Shown: piece by piece, positions 40,827 through 50,297 of the stretch | Layout of the letters: the number at the start of each line of letters is the position of its first letter | Numbering within the stretch: the first letter of the stretch is position 1 | Assembly (NCBI GenBank): GCA_029260345.1 | Contig: JAJDDK010000005.1 | Coordinates: 1-64,000 of the forward strand | Reading direction: 5' to 3' | Source of the DNA: Phycisphaerales bacterium | Lineage (GTDB): Bacteria; Planctomycetota; Phycisphaerae; Phycisphaerales; UBA1924 | DNA: 64,000 nt | Notes under the pieces: generated by a model | What the model saw: the letters and a program-made list of their open reading frames with translations, nothing else | The model's database searches: none | What the model was told of the DNA's origin: nothing | Program-made: the position numbers and the translations under genes

Positions 40827-42953
40827 TTAGAACGCTCCGCCCCGGGTTCGCTTGCGAAGGCGAGCGCGGAAGGCGATCGCCGCGAGATTCAAGGTGACGA
40901 CGACGACGATCAGTAGGAACGTGGTCGTCCAGACGACGGGACGTGCAGCTTCGGAATCCGGGCTTTGGAAGCCGACGTCGTAGATATGGAACCCGAGGTG
41001 CATGAAGCTGCGCTCGAGGTGGAAATACGGGAAATAGGGCTCAAAGGGCAGTTCCGGCGCGAGTTTGACGGCGCCAACGAGCATGAGGGGCGCCACTTCG
41101 CCGGCGCCGCGCGCGATGGCGAGAATCATGCCGGTCATAATGCCGGGCATGGCGGAGGGCAGCACAATGCGGCGGATGGTTTGCCATTTGCTGGCGCCGC
41201 AGCCGTAGCTGCCTTCGCGCTGTGAACCTGGCACGGATGAAATGGCTTCTTCAGTGGCGACGACCACGACCGGAAGCGTGAGCAGCGCGAGGGTGAGCGC
41301 TGACCACAGGATTCCTTTGGTGCCGAACGTCGTGCGCGCGGGGAAGAAGCCGTCAAAGAACGGCGACTTCGCAATGAGCGCGATGAAGAGGCCAAGCGTG
41401 CCGAGCCAGAGCATCATCGCGGCGCCGCCAAGGATCTTGTTGCGCCGAGTTGGCGGTTGTCCCGGTGTTGGACGACCAAGCGCGCCGATGACCGCGGCGC
41501 ACAGGAGTATCACGACCGTTCCGACCGAACCGACCCACCACATGCCGGGCGACCACGGATTGGTCGGGCCGTTGTCGATGTAATTGCCGAGCGTGTAGCA
41601 GAAGAACCCAAGCCCAAACACGCCATAGACAATGCTGGGCACGCCGGCGAGGTTGTTGATGGCGATGCGCACCATGCTGATGATGAGGCCCTGCTTGGCG
41701 TATTCGCGCAGATAGAGGGCCGCGATCACGCCGAACGGCACGACAATGATGCTCAGGAGAATCGTGAGCATGACGGTGCCGAAGATGACGGGGAAGACGC
41801 CGCCCTCGGTGTTGGCTTCGCGTGGCTCTTCAGAAACGAACTCCCACCAGCGACTGAAGTAAACGCCCAATCGACCGCCTACGCCAAGATCGTTGGCGCG
41901 CACCACACGCACGATCTGGCTGAGGCGCATCGGCTCATCGGGTTCGGTTTGTGCGCGCGGAGCGAAAGCGCCGCTGGTCGGATCGCGCACGACGATGCGA
42001 TACCGATCGTCAATGCGCTCGAGCTCACGAATCTCTTCGAGCAGCTCTTCGTATTCCGCTTCGAGCGTTTCTTGCTTTTCTTCAAACGTGGCGCGGGCGG
42101 CGGCGAGCCTTTCATCGCTCACTTTGCCGTCTTCGTGCTGGAGTTGAACTTCGCGGAACGCCAAGCGGGCGCGCTCCATTTTCATGTTGATGAAGCCGAC
42201 GTCGTGCTTGTTGAGCGATTTGATTCGGGCGCGGCGTTTGTCCGCGTCGCGATGCATTTCGGGAAGCAGCTCCCACACATCCGGGCCAGTCTCCGCGACG
42301 TAAGTGCGCTCAATGACGCGGGCGCCTTCATCAGTGCTTTCAAGGATCTCACGTTCGAAGCGCCGCTCGCCCCACTTCGTTTGCGTCATGCCCTCGAGCG
42401 GGATGCCGCCATCCGCAGTGGCGGGAATGAAGCGCTCTTCCTTGAGAAGAATGGTTTCCGGCGTTCCGAGCCAGATCCCCCACTCGGTACGTTCCAGCAG
42501 CACAACATCTTTGGGCTCCTCAATGGATTCGATGTCCATGAGGTCCACCCACTGGAATGGCTGGCCGGTGACTTCCTTGTTGCCGACGCGGTACAGACGC
42601 CGCTTGGGAAGGCCTTTGTCGTCGAGTGAGCCGGCGGGGAGCGTTTCAGATTCGGCGCGAATATCCGCAAGGCGCGCCGGGCCGGGGTCGTATGACTCTT
42701 CACGTGTGGGCACGCCGAGGAAGACCGAACCGTTGTCGAGTTTTACTTCGTGAATGTCGCGCGGCCAGAATGTCGCAAAACCGTTCCAGAGAACGATGCC
42801 AAGCAGCGCGACGATCATGAAAATGCACGCCGTCAGCGCCATGCCGGTGAGCCAGAGCATGGGCTCGCCGCGCACGGCCAAGGGCGTGCGCCGTTTCACG
42901 TGGCGCGGCTCATTCGCATCACCGGCGGACTGGATCAATGGCGCCTGGCTCAC
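40827..42953 (-). CDS. pstA: Phosphate ABC transporter permease PstA with large periplasmic insert
   Basis: 708 residues from the GTG at 42953, which overlaps the pstC stop (GTGA); usual PstA proteins are about 280-300 residues. After membrane segment 1 (MLWLTGMALTACIFMIVALLGIVLW) come about 350 extracytoplasmic residues including a coiled coil (RATFEEKQETLEAEYEELLE then EIRELERIDDRYR). The permease core follows: VFPVIFGTVMLTILLSIIVV, NNLAGVPSIVYGVFGLGFF, and the PstB-coupling loop with EEAISSVPGSQREGSYGCGASKWQTIRRIVLP. It forms the inner-membrane channel with PstC. The role of the insert is unknown; sensing or docking PstS are possibilities. Confidence 0.92.
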   Translation of the reverse strand: MSQAPLIQSAGDANEPRHVKRRTPLAVRGEPMLWLTGMALTACIFMIVALLGIVLWNGFATFWPRDIHEVKLDNGSVFLGVPTREESYDPGPARLADIRAESETLPAGSLDDKGLPKRRLYRVGNKEVTGQPFQWVDLMDIESIEEPKDVVLLERTEWGIWLGTPETILLKEERFIPATADGGIPLEGMTQTKWGERRFEREILESTDEGARVIERTYVAETGPDVWELLPEMHRDADKRRARIKSLNKHDVGFINMKMERARLAFREVQLQHEDGKVSDERLAAARATFEEKQETLEAEYEELLEEIRELERIDDRYRIVVRDPTSGAFAPRAQTEPDEPMRLSQIVRVVRANDLGVGGRLGVYFSRWWEFVSEEPREANTEGGVFPVIFGTVMLTILLSIIVVPFGVIAALYLREYAKQGLIISMVRIAINNLAGVPSIVYGVFGLGFFCYTLGNYIDNGPTNPWSPGMWWVGSVGTVVILLCAAVIGALGRPTPGQPPTRRNKILGGAAMMLWLGTLGLFIALIAKSPFFDGFFPARTTFGTKGILWSALTLALLTLPVVVVATEEAISSVPGSQREGSYGCGASKWQTIRRIVLPSAMPGIMTGMILAIARGAGEVAPLMLVGAVKLAPELPFEPYFPYFHLERSFMHLGFHIYDVGFQSPDSEAARPVVWTTTFLLIVVVVTLNLAAIAFRARLRKRTRGGAF

Positions 42954-45760
42954 AGCGATGCGCTCCGTTTCCGCACGCGCTGGCGAATGATTTCCGCCGC
43001 GGTGTTGATAATGAACGTCATCGCAAAGAGCACGAGGCCGCAGAGGAACAGCACGCGGTAATGCGTGTGGTCCTTGGGAGCTTCTGGGAGTTCGACGGCG
43101 ATATTGGCGCTGAGTGTGCGCAGGCCGTCGAAGACGCTCCAGCTCATGATGGGCGTGTTGCCGGTGGCCATCAGCACGATCATGGTTTCGCCGGCGGCGC
43201 GGCCCAGGCCGATCATGCACGCGCTGAAGACACCACTCATCGCGACGGGCAGGACCACACGCACGGCAGTCTGCCAGCGTGTCGCGCCGGCGCCGAGTGA
43301 AGCGGATCGCAGTGTGTCAGGCACGCTGGTCATCGCGTCGTCCGCGATGGTGTAGATGATCGGGATCACCGCGACGGACATCGCAATGCCGACGACGAGT
43401 GTGTTGCGCTGCTGAAAGGCGCCGAAGATGGAGTCGCGCGCATCGAGGCCGACGCTCGTGAGCAGCAGCGCGAATATCGCAGCGACCACCGCGCTGAGCG
43501 CCAGCGTCGTCAGGAACTTCAATAACTCGACGCCCGCTTCGCCGGTTGGCGAGAACGCACGATCCCAGGAGCGCAAGCGCGGATCGATATAGCGCGTCAC
43601 CATGATGGCCACAATGATCGCGGCGCCGGGGAAGGAGATGAGGAACCATCCCGACCATGGGCCGCCGATCACGCCGTCCTGCCACGCGCGAATGTCGGCA
43701 CGGTCGTACTCGTGCAGTTCGATCTCGCGCTGAATTTCAGGATCAGAGAGTTCACCGGCAGGGCGAACAATCTCGCCGTTGCGGTAATACAGACCTTGCT
43801 GACGCAGGCGCCGCGTATCGGAATTGGTGATCGTTGAGCGCTGCTGCACCCAGTCCGGCCATTCGTCGCGCGGCGCCGCTTCGTACCCGCCGGCGCGCAC
43901 CAGCACGTCATTGTTGCTGGGCTGGAAGAACGTCTTTTCCAGCACCGGTCCAATGGCGACGGAAACGAACGCCGCGATCGCGGTGATGCCAATGATCATG
44001 ATGAGGCGGCCGCCCGCCGTCGCGCGATTCATGTACCGCACGGGCACAAAGTGCCAGAGATACGCGCCAAGCAGCACGCCAATCGGAATGCCGACAAACG
44101 ACAGCAGGATGCCCGGCAGATAGTCACGAATGAGCGGCGCCAGCGTCATGGCCGCGATGAATCCGAGAACGACCGATGGCAGCGACGCCATCATTTCGAT
44201 GGATGGTTTGATCGACGTGCGGATGCGCGGGGAAAGAAATTCGCTCGTGTAAATTGCGGCAAGGATCCCAAAAGGGATCGAGATCAACATTGTGTAGATC
44301 GTCGCCTTCATCGTTCCGAAGATCAGCGGCACGAGGTTGTATTTCGCTTCGGCGGCGTCATCGCCCGATGAAGACTGGTAGGTGTAGCTTGGCTCCGGAT
44401 CACCTTCGTACCACACCTTGCCGAAGAGACTTCCAACGGTCGCTTCGGGATGGCGCGGGTCGAGTTCGAGGACGTGCATCCGGTGCTGGTCGTCCACAAG
44501 CAGCACGCCGTCGACTTTCGGCATCAACATGGCGAACGCCAGCGGTGAGCCCGCGTCGCACTTCGTGACGAGCGCATCGCTGGTCATGTTGCGCACATAG
44601 GCGCCGCCTCGGTCATCACCGGTGACAAAGGTGCGATCGCGCGAACTGACGCCGATCGAAGTGATCGCAGCGCCCTGTGACGCAAGGGTGTGAGCGCGAA
44701 CGAAATTCTTTTTGTCCGGCGTGTCGGCGAGTTCGTTTCGAGCGGCGAAGTATCCGTAGACGTTGCCCGCGTCATCGCCGATGGCGATGGTGTTGCCGCC
44801 GAGGATTTTGGTCGCGGCCGTCACGGTGCGGCCGGAATCCGCCACGTCCACGGTTTCGGCGAGTGTGATGCTGTCGGGATTGCTGGTGTCGTAGCGCTGG
44901 ACCGCGCCATCGACCCAAAAGAGCAGCGCGTTCTCGCCGTCGCCGGTGACGAAGACCCATTGGGGTGCGTGTTCAACGGCGTCCACTTTGGCGGGGAAGG
45001 AGTATTCGCGCAGACGAATGCGCGGCGCCCCGCCCATCAGCGATTGAATCTTGCGCACCTGGTTGTACGCCGCCGACCCGTCGGCGCGAATCGCGACGAG
45101 AAACTCCTCTCGATCGTCCGCGTGGTAATCAACCAGCAAGACGGCGCCGTCGCCGGTGCGTAGTTTGATCGGGTCGGCAATTTCGACTTTTGCCTTCGTG
45201 AGCCGCAACTGTTTCAGGGGCGTGCGCGTGGCGACGCTGTCGCCGAAACGGCGCATTTGGTCTGCTTGAAGGTCTTTTAGTTGCTCCGGTTCATCGCTCG
45301 GCGCCACGAATTGCGTGTCGAATCCGATTTCGCCGAGCTGCACGGTGCCGTCGTCAAAGCCGAAGGCGACGTATCCGCCGCGGGGCGCGCGGCTGAACGC
45401 GGTGATGGTTCGTTCGGCGGGAATGACGTCCTGCTCGGCGATGACCTCGCCAGTGTCGAGCTCGATGGTTTGCAGGACGCCGTCGTCGAGGAGTCGCAGC
45501 ACCGTGGATTGATGTTCGTCGGGTTCGATGAAGAGCGCGCGATGCGTCGTCGGGATGTCGGCCACGAAGCGTTCTTCGACAACGCCCGGCCGAAACAGGT
45601 TGATCGTGACGCCGATCAAATAGATCGCGATGCCGAGGACCGCCGCGACCACCACTAAACCGCCCAGCGTGATGACAAGCGTCGAGACCTTGTCCACGAG
45701 GTACACGCTGCGGCGCGTCGTGCGTCGTCGCGTCGGCGGTGTCGGCGTGGAGTCAGTCAT
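42950..45760 (-). CDS. pstC: Phosphate ABC transporter permease PstC with periplasmic beta-propeller-like domain
   Basis: 936 residues, about three times the usual PstC length. Membrane segment 1 (LVITLGGLVVVAAVLGIAIYLIGV) is followed by about 400 residues of WD40/propeller-like repeats (for example GGYVAFGFDDGTVQLGEI, DAVEHAPQWVFVTGDGENAL, SIGVSSRDRTFVTGDDRGGAYV). The permease core starts near LVPLIFGTMKATIYTMLISI with PSIEMMASLPSVVLGFIAA and ends with the coupling loop TSVPDTLRSASLGAGATRWQTAVRVVLP. A second soluble insertion (about 130 residues) splits the core. It pairs with PstA; both have grown extracytoplasmic parts. The start follows 150 bases after pstS. Confidence 0.93.
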   Translation of the reverse strand: MTDSTPTPPTRRRTTRRSVYLVDKVSTLVITLGGLVVVAAVLGIAIYLIGVTINLFRPGVVEERFVADIPTTHRALFIEPDEHQSTVLRLLDDGVLQTIELDTGEVIAEQDVIPAERTITAFSRAPRGGYVAFGFDDGTVQLGEIGFDTQFVAPSDEPEQLKDLQADQMRRFGDSVATRTPLKQLRLTKAKVEIADPIKLRTGDGAVLLVDYHADDREEFLVAIRADGSAAYNQVRKIQSLMGGAPRIRLREYSFPAKVDAVEHAPQWVFVTGDGENALLFWVDGAVQRYDTSNPDSITLAETVDVADSGRTVTAATKILGGNTIAIGDDAGNVYGYFAARNELADTPDKKNFVRAHTLASQGAAITSIGVSSRDRTFVTGDDRGGAYVRNMTSDALVTKCDAGSPLAFAMLMPKVDGVLLVDDQHRMHVLELDPRHPEATVGSLFGKVWYEGDPEPSYTYQSSSGDDAAEAKYNLVPLIFGTMKATIYTMLISIPFGILAAIYTSEFLSPRIRTSIKPSIEMMASLPSVVLGFIAAMTLAPLIRDYLPGILLSFVGIPIGVLLGAYLWHFVPVRYMNRATAGGRLIMIIGITAIAAFVSVAIGPVLEKTFFQPSNNDVLVRAGGYEAAPRDEWPDWVQQRSTITNSDTRRLRQQGLYYRNGEIVRPAGELSDPEIQREIELHEYDRADIRAWQDGVIGGPWSGWFLISFPGAAIIVAIMVTRYIDPRLRSWDRAFSPTGEAGVELLKFLTTLALSAVVAAIFALLLTSVGLDARDSIFGAFQQRNTLVVGIAMSVAVIPIIYTIADDAMTSVPDTLRSASLGAGATRWQTAVRVVLPVAMSGVFSACMIGLGRAAGETMIVLMATGNTPIMSWSVFDGLRTLSANIAVELPEAPKDHTHYRVLFLCGLVLFAMTFIINTAAEIIRQRVRKRSASL

Positions 45761-45815
45761 GCGAGGGTCCGGATGTCTACCCGATCAGGCACGGGCGTGC
45801 CACTTCGTAGGAAAA

Positions 45816-45846
45816 GGGCGGTCGGCAACGTTGGCGCCGACCGCCC
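45816..45846 (-). terminator. Attenuator-type terminator between pstS and pstC
   Basis: GGGCGGTCGGC and GCCGACCGCCC form a perfect 11-bp stem with a 9-base loop; on the minus strand it is followed by TTTTCC. It lies 68 bases after the pstS stop and 56 before the pstC start. Partial termination here would give more PstS than permease, the usual ratio for binding-protein systems. Confidence 0.75.
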
Positions 45847-45913
45847 GAAAGTGCTGTGCGGCGAGGCAGGGCCCCTGCTGACCCGCCGCATTGTGTATCA
45901 GACCGGAACCTGA

Positions 45914-46879
45914 TCAGAAGCCGGCGCGGATGCCGAGGTTGGCAAGGTCTTCGCGAGCGATCGCCGCGGAAACCGGGAAGTAGCCGTCCTTGATCGTGAT
46001 CTCCTGGCCCTGACGGGAGAAGATCAGACGAACGAACTCGCGGCGGATGGGATCAAGCTGCGAATTCGGGCGGTGGTTGATGTAGACGTACAGGAAGCGG
46101 GCAAGCGGGTAGTCGCCGCTGTAGGAATTTTCAGCGTCAGCCGCGAATGCCTGATCACCGGTGTCGATCGAGAGCGGCAAAGCGCGGACGTCCGCCGTCG
46201 CGTAACCAATGCCTGAGTAACCGATCGCGTACTTGTCAGTGGCGATGCCCTGAACGACGGAGCTGGAGCCCGGTTGCTCCTTGACGGTCGGCTTGTAGTC
46301 GTTCTTGCCGAGGGCGACTTCCTTAAAGAAGCCGTAGGTGCCCGATGCGGAGTTGCGGCCGTACAGGCTGATGGGCTTGTCGCGCCATTCGCCGGTGAGG
46401 CCGAGGTCGCCCCACGTCATCGTGCGCGGGCCGGTCACGCTGAAGATCTGCGTGAGCTGCTCGATGCTCAAGTATTCGATCGGGTTGTCCTTATGGACGA
46501 ACACGGCCAGCGCGTCAACGGAGACGCGAATCGGCGTGGGCTTGTAGCCGAACTTCTTCTCGAAGGCGTCGATTTCAGACGACTTCATCGCGCGGCTCAT
46601 GGGGCCGAACTGCGACTGGCCTTCGATCAGCGCCGGCGGCGCCGTCGAGGAGCCCTTGCCCTCGATCTCGATGCTGACGTTGGGGTAGAAGCCCTTGAAC
46701 TCTTCCGCCCACAGCGTCATGAGGTTGTTCAGGGTGTCGGAGCCGACGCTCTTGAGTGAGCCGGACACGCCCGAAACAGGGGTGTAGCTCGGAAGCGAGC
46801 GGTCCACGGTGACGCTCTGGGCGATCACGCCCATGGCGGGGGCCGCAACAAGGGCGGCAATGGCAAACTTGCGAATCAT
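45914..46879 (-). CDS. pstS: Phosphate ABC transporter substrate-binding protein
   Basis: 321 residues; two ATG codons lie at 46882 and 46879 and AGGAG is best spaced for the second. The signal peptide MIRKFAIAALVAAPAMGVIAQ is followed by the PstS pattern LKSVGSDTLNNLMTLWAEEF, IEIEGKGSSTAPPALIEGQSQFGPMSR, SVDALAVFVHKDNPI, ISLYGRNSASGTYGFFKE and the end PVSAAIAREDLANLGI. The phosphate-ligand residues in GSDT and the SGT loop are intact. It captures phosphate in the periplasm. A TTGACA at 46980-46975 on the minus strand is a possible -35, but no good -10 is visible. Confidence 0.95.
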   Translation of the reverse strand: MIRKFAIAALVAAPAMGVIAQSVTVDRSLPSYTPVSGVSGSLKSVGSDTLNNLMTLWAEEFKGFYPNVSIEIEGKGSSTAPPALIEGQSQFGPMSRAMKSSEIDAFEKKFGYKPTPIRVSVDALAVFVHKDNPIEYLSIEQLTQIFSVTGPRTMTWGDLGLTGEWRDKPISLYGRNSASGTYGFFKEVALGKNDYKPTVKEQPGSSSVVQGIATDKYAIGYSGIGYATADVRALPLSIDTGDQAFAADAENSYSGDYPLARFLYVYINHRPNSQLDPIRREFVRLIFSRQGQEITIKDGYFPVSAAIAREDLANLGIRAGF

Positions 46880-47080
46880 CATCGGTCTCCTGCTCGTTTG
46901 GGAACGCCAGAGGACCCTGCCTCCGACTACGGGGGAGATTGTCGCCGCACGCAACCGTTGGAAAAGGGCGGTTTTGTCAAGAGATCGTGAAGAAGCCCCG
47001 CGGCGAGGCTCTCTCGCTCAAGAAATCACGGTTATCGCGCATCAAACAGGGCCGATCCACTCACGGAATACCATGAGCCC

Positions 47081-48559
47081 ATGAGCGACCTGTGGTCAGG
47101 ACGGCGTGAAGCGGCAAGGCGGCGAGTGGAGCCGCTGGCGTGGCGCATGCGGCCGCGCACTATTGATGAAGTCGTCGGGCAGCGACACATTCTGGGTGAA
47201 GGTTGTTTGCTGCCGCGCATGCTGCAAGCGGACACGCTGACGTCCATCATTTTGCATGGGCCGCCCGGCACCGGAAAGACAACACTCGCGGAAGTGATCG
47301 CACATCACGTGAAGGCGAACTTTGTGCGCGAGAACGCGGCGAGCGTGGGCGTGGCGCGCATTCGCGAAATCATCGCGGACGCAGGGCGGCGCCTGGAAGA
47401 AAACGCCGGGCGCACGATTCTGTTTCTCGACGAGATTCACCGATTCAGCAAGTCGCAGCAGGATGTGCTGCTGGGCGACGTCGAGCGCGGCGTGATCATT
47501 TTGATCGGCGCGACCACGGAGAACCCGATGTTCGCGGTGAATTCGGCGCTGGTGAGCCGCAGCACGGTGTTCCGGCTGGAGTCATTGAGTGAGGATGAGA
47601 TTGAAGCGGTGTTGCGCAACGCGATCGCGGATGAAGAGCGCGGCTACGGCAAGCTGAATCTGAAAGTAGATGACGAGGCGATCGCGCACTGGGCACGGCT
47701 TAGCGATGGCGACGCGCGGCGGGCGTTGACGGCGCTGGAAGTGGCGGTCCTCAGCAAAACCAATCTCCCTCTCCCCCCGGGAGAGGGCCGGGGTGAGGGG
47801 CATCAGGGAACGAGCACGCAATCGGCGCAACGAAGAAGTGATTCGCCCGCCGCGCGATCCCCCTCATCCGACTCGACTTCGTCGAGCCACCTTCTCCCGG
47901 GGGGAGAAGGGTTGCACATCACCCTCCTCGACGCTCAGGAATCCATTCAACACAAAGCACTTGTCTACAGCGGCGATGGCGATGAGCATTACGACGTTAT
48001 TAGCGCGATGATCAAGAGTGTGCGCGGCAGTGATCCGGACGCCGCGCTGTATTGGATGGCGCGCATGATCGAAGCCGGCGAAGACCCGCGCTTCATCGCG
48101 CGGCGTCTGGCCATTCTTGCGAGTGAAGACATCGGCAACGCGGACCCGCAGGCGGTGGTGATCGCCAACGCATGCTGGTCACTGGTGGAGCGCATCGGCA
48201 TGCCGGAGGCGCGCATCACGCTTGGGCAGTGCGCGACGTATTTGGCGCTGGCGCCGAAAAGCAACGCGGTGTACCGAGCGATCGACGCCGCGCTGGCGGA
48301 CGTGCGCGACGGGCGAACGATCCCGGTGCCAATGTTTCTGCGCGATAGTCACAAGGTGGAGAGCGTTGGAAGCCCGAAGGAAGGCAAAGGGTACGAGTAC
48401 AGCCATGCACGCGGGAAAGAGACGAGTGTTGGTGGGGTGACGGGGCAGGACTATTTGGGTGTGGACAAGATGTATTACGAGCCGACGGCGCACGGGTTTG
48501 AGAAGTTGATGAAGGAGCGGCTGGAGGAAGTGCGGGAGGCACGAGGTCTCGCGGACTAA
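47081..48559 (+). CDS. rarA: Replication-associated recombination protein A (RarA/MgsA AAA+ ATPase)
   Basis: 492 residues. Walker A HGPPGTGKTTLAE, Walker B TILFLDEIHRFSKSQQD, sensor 1 IGATTENPMFAVNSALVSRS and sensor 2 LSDGDARRALTALE are typical. The C-terminal tetramerisation region HYDVISAMIKSVRGSDPDAALYWMARMI and FLRDSHKVESVGSPKEGKGYEYSH is conserved. RarA acts at stalled replication forks. Between residue 227 and 280 an insertion of about 52 residues is encoded by family F repeats (LPLPPGEGRGEGHQG ... HLLPGGEGL), exactly between the AAA+ lid and the C-terminal domain. The stop overlaps the next gene's start by one base. Confidence 0.93.
   Translation: MSDLWSGRREAARRRVEPLAWRMRPRTIDEVVGQRHILGEGCLLPRMLQADTLTSIILHGPPGTGKTTLAEVIAHHVKANFVRENAASVGVARIREIIADAGRRLEENAGRTILFLDEIHRFSKSQQDVLLGDVERGVIILIGATTENPMFAVNSALVSRSTVFRLESLSEDEIEAVLRNAIADEERGYGKLNLKVDDEAIAHWARLSDGDARRALTALEVAVLSKTNLPLPPGEGRGEGHQGTSTQSAQRRSDSPAARSPSSDSTSSSHLLPGGEGLHITLLDAQESIQHKALVYSGDGDEHYDVISAMIKSVRGSDPDAALYWMARMIEAGEDPRFIARRLAILASEDIGNADPQAVVIANACWSLVERIGMPEARITLGQCATYLALAPKSNAVYRAIDAALADVRDGRTIPVPMFLRDSHKVESVGSPKEGKGYEYSHARGKETSVGGVTGQDYLGVDKMYYEPTAHGFEKLMKERLEEVREARGLAD
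47762..47918. repeat. Family F repeat pair in frame inside rarA
   Basis: CCCTCTCCCCCCGGGAGAGGG and CCTTCTCCCGGGGGGAGAAGG units bound about 155 bases that remain open in the rarA frame. Confidence 0.9.
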
Positions 48560-49014
48560 TGGAAAAGGAACTGAATCAATTCGAGATCGAGCGCATCGTG
48601 AAGGGCGATAAGACGAAGGCCATCGTCGGATGGATTGCAGGGATAACGATTTTTTGCATGCTTGGTTGGACAGGATTTCTATATGTCGTGCTGCTTGGCG
48701 GATATGGCGGGTACGACTTGCCTGATGCAGACGAGCGTGCGTTGCGCGAGCTCCTTCAGACGATTCCCTGGACGGTTGGAATCGGGTTGACCGTGTTCGC
48801 TGTGCTTTCCGGATTGGTCGTATTTGTTCGGCATGTTGTCATGCGCGAGCGTCCGGAGAATTCGTGCGAGGGCTGCGGGTACGATTTGAGCGGAATTCAA
48901 AGCAGTCTCTGCCCTGAATGCGGAAGCGCAACCGCAGATGCGCCGATTGCGGCGCCGCCGCGAACCTCACCGGACCTAACGAGCCGGAGTGAGGGGCAAG
49001 GCGGTCTGGCATGA
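48559..49014 (+). CDS. Two-span membrane protein with C-terminal zinc ribbon
   Basis: 151 residues. Membrane segments IVGWIAGITIFCMLGWTGFLYVVLLGG and TVGIGLTVFAVLSGLVVFVRHVV are followed by the zinc ribbon CEGCGYDLSGIQSSLCPECG (residues about 110-129) and a disordered tail. The ribbon would be cytoplasmic if both ends are inside. Its ATG shares one base with the rarA stop. It is the first of five consecutive genes with this ribbon. The function is unknown; the motif is widespread in planctomycete membrane proteins. Confidence 0.75.
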   Translation: MEKELNQFEIERIVKGDKTKAIVGWIAGITIFCMLGWTGFLYVVLLGGYGGYDLPDADERALRELLQTIPWTVGIGLTVFAVLSGLVVFVRHVVMRERPENSCEGCGYDLSGIQSSLCPECGSATADAPIAAPPRTSPDLTSRSEGQGGLA

Positions 49015-49346
49015 AGGCCTGAGCCCCGCAGGAGCGTTTCGATTATTGCCACAAGTGGAGTCAGTCCGGTCCGCCGGGCGAGCGCAACTCGTGGAAGATG
49101 GCACAAATGAACAAGGCCCCGGAGGGGCGCTGGAAGAATTGAGATTACGACGTGGAGTTCCTTCGCCCCTTCAGGGCGAGGTTGTTGTGGGCGGTTATCC
49201 ACGAGTTGCGCTGCGCTTCACTCGTGGCAACGATCTTTCGCCCCGTTGGGGCGGGCTCAGGTCGTTTGAGCTTCGCTATGTGAGCGTAGGCGTCGCATGC
49301 CTTCTGTCAGAACCAATTCGTTCATGCGTGCGAATGATGGTTTGAG
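49015..49346. repeat. Intergenic region with degenerate palindromes
   Basis: GGCCCCGGAGGGGCGC, CGCCCCTTCAGGGCGAGGTTG, a GGTTATCCACGAG..CTCGTGGCAACG inverted pair and CGCCCCGTTGGGGCGGGCTCAGG follow one another within about 200 bases. This looks like a further repeat type (family H) different from A-G; only one copy is seen in the window. No gene is supported. Confidence 0.55.
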
Positions 49347-50297
49347 ATGAACTCGCCGAGCCAGCTTGCGTCGACGCTCCGCCCGATCAAACACTTTGTT
49401 GCGTGGTTCGCCATCATCGTGTTCTTGATGTGGTGGGCAGACAATTTTCTAGGAAGAAGCAGGCCCCCTTATCGCCCTCCCCAACCTAGCGATAGTCAGA
49501 TTTGGCGTTCGGCAAATCTGACGCTGTCGTCGATCGAGCAGTATGAGGAGCTCTTTGGCGTGCTTCCAGTGATGGATGAAAAGGGATCTCCATGGTGGCG
49601 CATTCTGCAAGATTCGGAATCGGAATCACACTTTTTCATCGTCATGGGATTTCCCGGTACATATTTGGAAGACGAACCCATACTCGATCAGTTCAGAAAT
49701 CCACTCATTTACATTCCGCCCGATTCGATTCGATGCACCGGCCCGAACGGCGTTGACGATGGCGGCGACCTGGATGACTGGACGTTCTCAAAAGCAAAAT
49801 CGTATACCGACTGGAGCACCAAAGAACCTGACTGGAGTCTTTGGTATCCCGATCACTTTGCACATGCGCGCGTTCGTGCCGCCGTATTCGTGTTGCTTTC
49901 GGTTCTTGTTGCGCCGGTGATCGGTCGTCTCTGCTGGCGCCGCGCGCGAGTCTTTGGAATCGCGTCCGCTTGCCTCATTCCATCCATACTTGTGCTTCAG
50001 ATTCGACCGCCGGACGTCCATATCATGGGGTGGCCGAAATGGCTCGAATTCCTTGAGGGTGTGGCGAGGTGTGTTGCGTTCTTCGCAGCAATCACGGCCA
50101 GTTATGCGCTCCTCATGTTTGTCTTGGAATATCCGATCAAGCGGATCGTCGCTGCATTCGCCCGGCGAGATGGTCTGTGCGAAGTGTGCAACTATGATTT
50201 GAGCGGGCTTGAATCGAATCGGTGTCCCGAATGCGGACGGCTCTTTGATCAGGGCGATGGAATGACGGAGATGCCCGTAGCGGAGCAGTCATCATGA
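49347..50297 (+). CDS. Membrane protein with pseudopilin-like periplasmic part and C-terminal zinc ribbon (copy 1, large)
   Basis: 316 residues. One N-terminal membrane segment (FVAWFAIIVFLMWWADNFLG) is followed by an extracytoplasmic-type domain with FRNPLIYIPPDSIRCTGPNGVDDGGDLDDWTF, which recalls the calcium-binding C-terminal loop of GspG-type pseudopilins. Three further membrane segments lead to the zinc ribbon CEVCNYDLSGLESNRCPECG. The stop overlaps the next start (ATGA). The gene pair 49347/50294 has a second version at 50744/51643. The function is unknown. Confidence 0.75.
   Translation: MNSPSQLASTLRPIKHFVAWFAIIVFLMWWADNFLGRSRPPYRPPQPSDSQIWRSANLTLSSIEQYEELFGVLPVMDEKGSPWWRILQDSESESHFFIVMGFPGTYLEDEPILDQFRNPLIYIPPDSIRCTGPNGVDDGGDLDDWTFSKAKSYTDWSTKEPDWSLWYPDHFAHARVRAAVFVLLSVLVAPVIGRLCWRRARVFGIASACLIPSILVLQIRPPDVHIMGWPKWLEFLEGVARCVAFFAAITASYALLMFVLEYPIKRIVAAFARRDGLCEVCNYDLSGLESNRCPECGRLFDQGDGMTEMPVAEQSS

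Noticed and set aside
41457-42629. 390-codon plus-strand frame inside pstA
   Set aside because: It is antisense to pstA and its composition is typical of a shadow frame.
47000-47080. Pho box upstream of pstS
   Set aside because: I looked for repeated CTGTCAT-like heptamers at 11-base spacing on the minus strand and found only an isolated TTGACA, not a convincing box.
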